Translations under genes and position numbers: made by a program | Shown: one piece after another, positions 53,201 to 64,000 of the stretch | Layout: each line of letters starts with the position of its first letter | Numbering within the stretch: position 1 is the stretch's first letter | The notes under the pieces: model-generated | What the model was told of the DNA's origin: nothing | Databases searched by the model: none | The model's input: the letters and a program-made list of their open reading frames with translations, nothing else | Assembly: GCF_029227915.1 (NCBI RefSeq) | Contig: NC_079885.1 | Span: forward strand, 20,469,001-20,533,000 | Direction of reading: 5' to 3' | Origin: Hydractinia symbiolongicarpus | Taxonomy: Eukaryota > Cnidaria > Hydrozoa > Anthoathecata > Hydractiniidae | Length of the DNA stretch: 64,000 bases

Positions 53201-55138
53201 TGGTTATGGGTTTTGCTGTTGTTGTTGTCGTCGTCGTTGTCGTCGTCGTTGTCGTTGTTGTTGTCGTTGTTTTTGTTGTTGTTATTGTTGATGTCGTGTA
53301 TGTGGTGGTCGATGTCGTTTATGTGGTCGTCGTCGCTGTTGTTGTTGTTGTTGTCGTTATTGTCTTGGTCGTCTAACAGTAACCGCTGGTTTCTCTATTT
53401 TTCAGCAAAAATGGTGGAAAGTATTCAGATTACGTCTATGGCAAACCTTACACTCGCATACCACCTTACTTGGTTGGAATATTTTTGGGGTATGTGCTGT
53501 CAAAGGAGATTAAATTAACACGTACTAAGGTAGGAGACATCAAATACATGGTTTGTGTTAAGAAGTTGGGACTGGGTTAGGAATACGTGAAGTGAGAGGG
53601 GTGAAAAAAATCTATCATGTAACAGGGATAATTAGACAAAAATAAGAGTTTAAACACTTGAACTCGTATGTTTACATAATGCTTTTATTTTTTAGCTGGT
53701 TACATTATTTGGTTGGGCGGCAGCTATAATTGTTGGCTTGGCAGTTGTGTACGGCCCTTGGCATGTTTTCAAACCCGAAGGCCATTTCTTTAACAACGCA
53801 GAAAACGTAATCTATGGAGCTTTCTTCAGGTGGGCTTTCACAGCTGCCGTGGCATGGGTGGTATATGCGTGTCATAATAACTGCGGTGGTAAGAAAATTA
53901 TCTTTTGTCTACCTTAAGAGGACAAATTCTCACTAATAACATCGGAACAACCTTCAAAAATAAATCAGTCGGTTTGATTGAGTGTTTGTTCTTTGTTTGT
54001 TTGTTTGACTAAACACTCTTTTCTCAATACCTTAAGAGGACAAATTCTCACTAATAACATCGGAACAACCTTCAAAAATAAATCAGTCGGTTTGATTGAG
54101 TGTTTGTTCTTTGTTTGTTTGTTTGACTAAACACTCTTTTCTCAATATATATCTGTTCTTGTAATATTTTTTGTGTTATTTTTAAGGATTGGTAAATAAG
54201 TTTTTGTCGTGGCGTTTTTGGATACCATTGAGTAGACTAACATTCGGCGCATATTTACTTCATCCACTTGTGTTGATTTATTTTTATACTGTACATCAAA
54301 AATCGTATTTATATCAAGACAATTTGATGGTAAGTTCTTGAAAAGCTGTGGAAAATATTTCCCCCTAATTTTTACTTTAGCTATTAGGTCAGTGTCTGTT
54401 AATCATCAACTTTTTTAGCTTTCTGTTAATTCTTCAACTATATCAATTCTGTCTTAAATGCTGGCCTTTCTAAAGCCTGCTCATCTATTTCCTCTTTGGT
54501 TAAGACCCAACATTTTGATCGTCGAAATTAAACGTTTTTAAGTAGATATCATACACCTTTTCATACAAGCAAAAATTTGTCGAATTTGTCAAGAAAATTC
54601 AAAAGTGGATGGAAAGTGGAAAAAAGATTTGCAAAAAAGTCTTCAGATGGTTCATTCGCGAAACATCTTAACCTGACTGAATCGCGAAAATTAAGTTACG
54701 CGAAATGCATTTTTTGGCCCTCCTAAAAGTTAATCAACTCAACGTAAAAGGGATGAAATTTACAGTTTCTTGAAAAACAACAGTTTCTCGGTGGACATTA
54801 AATGGAAAAAAAATGAAAAATGAAAAATCATTGGCTATCTTATCATTGAACTACAAAATATATATATAACGTGATCATTGTTGTGGCATGAGTTGAGTGT
54901 GATTAAAACGTAAAACTGAGAATCCCCAGGAAGGCCACGAGTGTATCGTTTTACATTCTCCGTCACTATCAAATTTTTATTTAAGAAACATGTATGAAGC
55001 ATTATGGTCTAACTTTTTTTTATGTTTCAGGTTTTCAACTTCACCGCTGTTACAGTAATTTCGTATGCCAGCGCATTTGTATTTGCCCTGCTCGTCGAGT
55101 ATCCCGTACAAAACCTGGAAAAGATTTTTTTAACTTGA
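41263..55138 (+). CDS. nrf-6-like multi-pass acyltransferase, complete 15-exon gene
   Basis: Exons by GT-AG sites: 41263-41629, 42614-42750, 44428-44509, 46744-46831, 47578-47801, 48676-48852, 49211-49304, 49625-49735, 50036-50225, 50820-50899, 52950-53111, 53406-53529, 53696-53888, 54187-54329, 55031-55138. Phases all agree and the sum is 2280 bp, 759 residues plus stop. A signal peptide (FLLMTFFFSGVFSF) leads a Cys-containing luminal NRF domain (LDSWGKVPERVLLGNLNW, GTCLPKQCN). The first membrane helix is in exon 5. The acyltransferase-3 domain follows: IRTISMTWVILGHYYFF with H347, FMPVGNAFVSVDTFFML, RLTPSLVML, YGKPYTRIPPYLVG and SRLTFGAYLLHPLV. The family is named for C. elegans nose-resistant-to-fluoxetine 6 and is thought to move or modify lipids in epithelia. 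ATG 41,272 is an alternative start. Confidence 0.93.
41821..41841. repeat. (CAA)n microsatellite in intron 1
   Basis: About six CAA units in the first intron of the acyltransferase gene. The remainder of this intron (to 42,613) is AT-rich with no other feature seen. Confidence 0.8.
44541..45797. repeat. Two head-to-tail copies of a dispersed repeat in intron 3
   Basis: Copy 1 (about 44,541-45,254) and copy 2 (about 45,255-45,797) share a start (CTAGTC.ATAA.GCCC.TGG, then AAAAATCCACT, GGCAGGATAA), internal blocks (TTTTGATGACGTCA, TTAGGGTTT, ACCCAAATTGGTCCCAGGT) and an end (ACTGGCGTATTATTATATAG). No open frame. Copy 1 carries extra internal sequence. The class is not clear; ends lack obvious inverted repeats. 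Confidence 0.75.
47860..48240. repeat. Probable MITE in intron 5
   Basis: CAGGCCTATCAATAAG at about 47,889 is inverted as CTTATTGATAGGCTTG near 48,216. A GCTTGCCCACTCTAAATTAT...CTTGGGCG block (from about 48,157) is related to GCTTGCGCAAACTAAATTAT...CTTGGGCG at 44,013 in intron 2, so the family is dispersed. Target duplication not resolved. Confidence 0.5.
50900..52949. other. Intron 10 of the acyltransferase gene
   Basis: Two kilobases of AT-rich intron with a short purine run (about 50,979-50,997) and no coding exon, RNA gene or complete mobile element that I can see. Confidence 0.5.
53213..53375. repeat. (GTT/GTC)n trinucleotide repeat in intron 11
   Basis: About 160 bp of GTTGTTGTTGTCGTCGTCG-type repeats with scattered changes, directly between exons 11 and 12. 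Two open frames through it are products of the repeat. Confidence 0.92.
53910..54145. repeat. Exact 118-bp tandem duplication in intron 13
   Basis: 53,910-54,027 and 54,028-54,145 are identical, starting TACCTTAAGAGGACAAATTC and including a (TTTG)n run. Exact identity means a very recent event or an assembly duplication. Confidence 0.93.
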
Positions 55139-56993
55139 TCCAATGAAGTAAGCTTGCACATTTTTTCTCCAGGAAAATTTTGATTTTTGGGAAAAATGAG
55201 AAAAAATGTGCATATATTTCCAATGAATATAAAGTAGGAATTTAGTAATAATTGTTTCGTTTTGTTTTAATTTGTAATTATGGTATTCACATTTTTATAA
55301 TTTTTATATATTTTAAAGTTACATAAGTCTCTGCATGTTATTAATTTTATATAGATCTTATATTTTGTATAATTTTCGCATTTTAAATCTAAATCTGTTT
55401 TAGAGAGCAACTTTTTGGCGGCAAAGTTTGATTCATGCAATGCATTTTTTTAAATTTTTCTCAGTTTCATTTATCAACTTCTCCAATATAAAAATTGCAA
55501 GCTAACTGAGAGTTTCTACTATTCAAGTTTATTTATTTATTGACTTCTGATTGATTGATTTGATCTTCCACAAATGCAAGTATCGGCTGTTTTCTTCGCA
55601 GGCTGGTGAAATAAAGCTCTATATTTTGTTGCAAGTTATCCGCTCTGTTGGGAATGTAAAAAAATGTCAGGAATTTTCGGAATAATGTCTAAATGTCGGG
55701 AAAAAAACCGGAGTTGCATATTAGCAGTTATTTTTAAATGTCAATTCAGTCGGTTTAAATGGTCAATCAAATCTGGGAGGGAAGATCAAATCTATTTTTA
55801 AAAATTAAAAGATTGCAAAGTTTTTAGAGTAATCCAAAGTTTCAATAAAATTAAAATTTGGTTCAAAATAGCTAGTACAATAAGTGAAATCTCAGGAATC
55901 TTTGACAAATAATGTAAAGGAATATGTCAGGAAAATAATTTGTAAAAATTGAATGCAGATAAAACCCACGCATGCGTGTGAAAAATTGTTGATGGATATT
56001 TAATTTAAAGTTTTCTTCATCACAAAATAATAGTGAAGCTATGTTAACCATATCTGATCTTACGATTTAGAGGCTGTTTACAAGCTAAATGTTTTTACAC
56101 ATAAATTTTTAGTTGCTGTAAAATTTGTTAAGTTGATCATATATAACACACCAAGTATTCAAAATGTTGTTGTTTTTAGCTTTACAAATTACATATTCCA
56201 CGTAAAATATGCGCATGCGCACAGTAAAAGAATAACAGCTTGAATAGAGTCTCAAAAAGTCAATCAAATTGATGTTTAATTCGTTTTGTGTTTTTTCAGA
56301 CGGTGTGTTCCTGTTCAGTATTAATTTTCTTCGTTTGAAATTCTAATTTCCACATTTTTGAAAATCTGATGCTGTCATTATGGAGAAATTTTGGGCGCAA
56401 TAAATTGGTCATCTTTAAACTGAAGATGAGACGAATAGTGTGTTAAAACACTTTCCAAAATTACAATTATACGCATGCTTTTGTCCATACACCCCAGACA
56501 ATAATTTTACTTCTTTTTTTTGACACACGTGTACTGCGTATGACCGTTATAAGCATTGTGTAAAGAAGAGTAGAAAAAACAATAATCCTGTTTTATCGCT
56601 TTATCAGTTATTTGTCTCTGCTACTTTTTGTCTCTACTACTCTTAATAAGGATTTCAGTAGAACAGAATTCCTACAAGCTTGTTGCCTTTATTATTGAAG
56701 AAAAACACAAAAAGTATCGAAGTGATGTCAACCTTGCTTTCGCCTAAACCAGAAGTTCATGGGGCAAAGTAGACATTACTCAAATATTACGTTATTTACC
56801 CCCATGGCAAAAGGTGCTGGGATTAATAGTAACAATATTGAAAATAGCAACTTATAACTTTAATTTTTACAATATATAACAGGTTATAGAATATTTTCAA
56901 CGTGAATTTCATCACGGCAGTCTTTTAATGGCGCGGTACAGCCACAACAACACCAGCAATTATGGCGCGAATATTTCTCCAATGTCTCGAAAA
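55139..56993. other. 3' flank of acyltransferase gene, no other gene recognised
   Basis: Probably holds the 3' UTR; an AATAAA at 55,610-55,615 is a possible polyadenylation signal. The rest is AT-rich and lies between converging genes. Confidence 0.4.
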
Positions 56994-57978
56994 TTACTTA
57001 GCTAGTAACTTTATCGTGCTTTTATCTTCCGCCATCATGATTAAATTATCGTCTTGCAGTAACTTCAGAGCGTCATCATATAATTTCAGACTGCTTTTCT
57101 AAAAAAAAAGGCGGTAAAATTCAAGTTGAGACTAACATTTCCAAGTATTTGATCCTTTAGATCATTTAGAGAAACTTACAATGTTTTTTTGTTTTATGAA
57201 CTCTTCGAACAGTTTAAAGTAATTGAGCGTGGCCACACGTCCCTTCCCTTTGATCAACTCCAAGAGCGCTTTAGATGCGTCAATACATCTCTTTCGATCT
57301 GTGATACTTAGACCAGTTGTGAGAATATTGATGTCGATCATGCCTGTGTTTGGATCCATTGCAGATTGTTTGAGAGCTTCACGATGTAGCCTGAAGAAGG
57401 TTGTTTAAACTTCATTACATGGCGTTGAAACCAGGAAGAAGAATTGCTTCGCATTGCAAAAAAGGGCTTAGGGTGTTTATTACCTAGGCTTTCGTCTAAA
57501 GTTTTAAACAAATAAACAGCAAATTACTAACTATCCTATTATTGTAATACATTTTTAAGTTAAATTTTAATTTTATCAATCGTGGAGTGACAACAAATTA
57601 CTGATAATAAAAAAAGCTACCTTATAGCTTCTTCTAGATTGGCAACTTCCACGAATTCAGGAAATCTAAAACAAAAGAAAAATATGATGATAGGTTGTTA
57701 ACCTTGTCATTAACCTTAATGTTTTCTATAAACGCCCGCCTTCTTTTATTAAACACCGGTCCCCTCCATCTTTCCCTCCCCTAAGAATCTAAAAAACTAA
57801 TAACCCAGCCTGACGTGTATTTAAAGCATCGGGATAAATATAACTACAATTGAAACTTATATTGAGAGAATGTTGACAAACCTCATTTTGGTATGAGCTT
57901 CAGGCATTCTTATAAGCGCTTCAAATTATCTCGGGTAAACAGAAACAGCACAACGTCGGCTTCCAGCCTTTTTCATTT
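56994..57978 (-). pseudogene. Duplicated 3' end of Mcm4 (last four exons), disrupted
   Basis: Four exon-like blocks match the end of the intact Mcm4 gene at 60,467-61,383: 57978-57882 (97 bp), 57665-57621 (45 bp), 57390-57180 (211 bp) and 57098-56994 (105 bp). The first three have exactly the lengths of the parents and splice signals are kept. The first has an in-frame TAA at 57,926-57,928 (PRQLEAL became PR-stop-FEAL), and substitutions include [11 protein letters not shown] to GSRRCAVSVYP. The third is nearly unchanged (MIDINILTTGLSITDRKR). The fourth ends LLAK instead of LLT. No upstream Mcm4 exons are present between here and the parent gene, so this is a partial tandem duplication without its own promoter. 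Confidence 0.88.
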
Positions 57979-60466
57979 CTAAAATAAATTTCACAAATGC
58001 TAGTAAAAAAGCTAGTAAAACATAGAGAGTCAGTATGACAGATTATAATCTCCTTTGCAGGGCATTTTGCCTTTTTTCATTCATTTGAAACTGCTTCGGG
58101 GCCACAAAACCCTGGTGAGGAGGGTAACGAATCAATACTCTCGATAACTGGGTTAATTTGCTGGATGAATGCTCTCAATGATTACTATCTACAAAAGGAC
58201 TTTCACAGCCACCTACATCAGTATGTTGACCTGAACATCGAGTTCGTTCACGCAGCTGTGATGTTATGAATTCGCGTGTGAATATTTACATGGTTCTTTG
58301 AACATAGTTATTTATTTATATAAACACACACACGTGTTGCTAAGGGTAAATGAGTTAAATTTAAACAAGTACAAAACAAATTTCCAGGCAAAGTAGCAGT
58401 GTAATCAACGACACTTATCAACTCCTAAATGTTCCCTTAACAACTGGGATTGAAATGCAGAATGGAATTACTTTTATAAAAACGATTTTTATTACATTTA
58501 ACTGTTGCCTATCTTTATATAGGACGCACCTACTACAATCCCTTTGCGATATATGTTTAAAAGAGAAGGGAAAAAAGCGGGAGCGTAAAAAAATACAAGA
58601 CATAGCGAAAGAATGGAAGAGAGACAGCTATCCTTTCTAACTAGCTACAACGGTTGTTCAGATTGGCAGTTAACATATTATTATTTTGAACATATTATTC
58701 GTGCTTATATAAGACAAAAATTTAACAAAAATATGGGAACTCTCGATGAGCTATGTGGGGTATAATTTCCTGATACTTGAGGTCAAATCGCAAATATAAA
58801 TACCGCAAAAATTTCTGACCACGTAAATTTATGCCCTTGCAACGGGAATTTTGACGTCTGCCTATTATGTTCTTATTTTTTCGCATGTTTAGCCTGAATT
58901 TTTCTTATTTGTTCTATATCTTTATTATGTCATATTTATTTCAGTTAGGGAACCAACATACACGAACAAGTTTCCCTGAAGCACAAGAATATATTCTGAG
59001 ATAAATTATCCATGTTTTTGAAGTTACAACCAAAACACTAAAAGTTCAGCCTTTCTTTTTGTTTTTATTTCTCAGCCATTTCCAGTCTTATTGTTCTTAC
59101 AAAAAAAAGTGTACTGCATTGACACATTACGTGTTGGACACCGTAAGAGATGCTTAGCTTGAAAAAAACTATACAAACCTGCCTTCTTTTAAATAAACAC
59201 CCGTTTATGATCACCTCATCAATTCAAACCTTTTTCTTTTTCGCATATTAAATATCTTACGTGCTTTTTTTACAAACAAAATATTTTGTTTTGAGCATAC
59301 ATTCATAATATTCACGCGTTGCATTAGTAGGTTTTCTATGCTCATTTGTCACACGGGCGTTGCTAAAACAGGAAAAGATCAACCTCGTCACAGGCCTCTA
59401 GTTTTGCATTAGAAGTTCGCTGTTCAGGAAACGAAATTAGAGTAAGATAGATTAAAAACAAGCAAAGCCTCCATTTTTAAATTTGGAAAATTTTATAAAA
59501 AAAGTCGCTCTTTGGTAAATTATGTTGAGTTAGAAAAACCAGGCTTCCCTTTTTCTTACTTCTTTATTTTTCTAAACAAAAGATCTATTGTTTTTAACCT
59601 GAAATCCTAGCCTGGTATTATTATAAAGGATATTCTTAGGAGTGTAAGGACGAATCTCTGCCCCAATTTCTCCAAAAGCACACCCAGCTTTAGTTTAAAT
59701 TCAGACGTTCTTATAATACAAGTGTAATTACGTAACAAGACATGCCTTGTCGTTGGCATTAAGTATGCCGTGAAACAAAATAACGCGCAAAAACGAAAAT
59801 GAACAGCAAGAACGCATAAATAAAAGACCAGCTCAGCAAACAGGTGCGTCGACCTTATGGAGTTACAGTAATGAGGCAAACGTAACCAACTCATCACATA
59901 CATTATGTGAATCATAAAACTCCTGATTTATTGGACACAATCACGAGAACACTGTTTTTAACCAGATTACAACGTAGTTACTCGAACCACTAGCAAGGTG
60001 ACAAATGTTTTTTTAAAGAAATTCGCAAAAACTCCGGAACATTTTCACGTATTTCACAATTATAGAACACGGGAAAACCAACCGATAAATAAAAACATTT
60101 CATTTTTAGGCATTTTTTAACAGTCCATACTCCAGAACAAGCCTAAAAAACTCAGTATTTCTTGCACCAAGGCAATTCCGAACACTCAACCTAATAGAAA
60201 GTTGACCAGGCCAAATGTTTAATAGAATTTAGGTTATCTCCAGGTATAGCTAAGTACCCTCCACCAAGTCGACACATTTTCCAAGTAACAAGACTTTATG
60301 GAACACCAGTAACTATTCGAAGTAGCAGCTATATTTTTGACACTATATTACAGAATAACGAAATGTAATGTTTTTACGGAAATTTATCTCCACGGTATTA
60401 AATGGCAGGTACAGCCAAAACAACATCATCAATCACGGCACGGATGATGCATATCCCGAAACCCGA
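57979..60466. other. Spacer between Mcm4 and its 3' duplicate
   Basis: AT-rich DNA that should contain the Mcm4 3' UTR (possible AATAAA on the minus strand at about 59,918-59,923). The 102-codon minus frame at 59,607-59,915 has no family resemblance. No other feature is seen. Confidence 0.4.

Positions 60467-64000
<3,534 letters not shown>

Noticed and set aside
53170-53518. Two open frames across the GTT/GTC repeat
   Set aside because: Low-complexity translation products; the real exon 12 here is 53,406-53,529 in a frame supported by splice phases and family motifs.
59607-59915. 102-codon open frame on the minus strand
   Set aside because: Composition is not protein-like for a known family and it lies in the Mcm4 3' flank; no support beyond openness.

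Overview
The window is AT-rich eukaryotic DNA with many short exons, long repeat-filled introns and little protein-coding sequence. Gene content points to a cnidarian, most likely a hydrozoan: an nrf-6-like acyltransferase, an Mcm4 gene, a beta-helix multi-pass membrane protein of a family I associate with cnidarians, and a Polinton whose proteins resemble those I know from Hydra and coral genomes. The species call is inference.

Layout. (1) 1-3060, minus: signal-peptide exon and one complete Ig-like domain (two exons) of an immunoglobulin-superfamily gene that runs off the left edge. (2) 4.9-6.3 kb, plus: a decayed Polinton relic with major capsid and packaging ATPase remnants. (3) 8.9-13.3 kb, minus: a large beta-helix/multi-TM gene broken by three frameshifts and one in-frame stop. 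(4) 15.3-16.0 kb: a pogo/Tigger-like non-autonomous DNA transposon. (5) 17,800-33,147: a nearly complete Polinton/Maverick (adintovirus-like) element with 251-bp terminal inverted repeats differing at one base, AG...CT ends and a 5-bp TATAT flanking duplication. It carries capsid proteins, packaging ATPase, DD35E integrase, protein-primed family B DNA polymerase, a SAP-like protein and about nine conserved proteins of unknown function, several with membrane segments. (6) 35.7-39.0 kb: a TTAA-flanked inverted-repeat element abutting a 5'-truncated CR1/jockey-type retrotransposon. (7) 41,263-55,138, plus: an intact 15-exon nrf-6-like acyltransferase gene (759 codons by my splice model). (8) 56,994-64,000, minus: the 3' part of an intact Mcm4 gene and, downstream, a pseudogenised duplicate of its last four exons.

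The Polinton is the most unusual part. Its near-identical TIRs argue for recent insertion, and its structural genes are open, but the polymerase gene is broken: a frameshift coincides with loss of the Exo I (DFE) segment. The polymerase also carries a second copy of its own N-terminal module inserted just before catalytic motif A. Upstream of it the SAP-gene tail, a 47-bp tandem repeat and the polymerase start are duplicated, and the 47-bp unit shares a 17-of-19 motif with the G-rich TIR core. Head-to-head gene pairs share a 10-bp promoter-like motif, and a 15-bp direct repeat flanks the integrase gene. I found no adenain-like protease. All similarity statements come from reading and memory of the families; no search was run.
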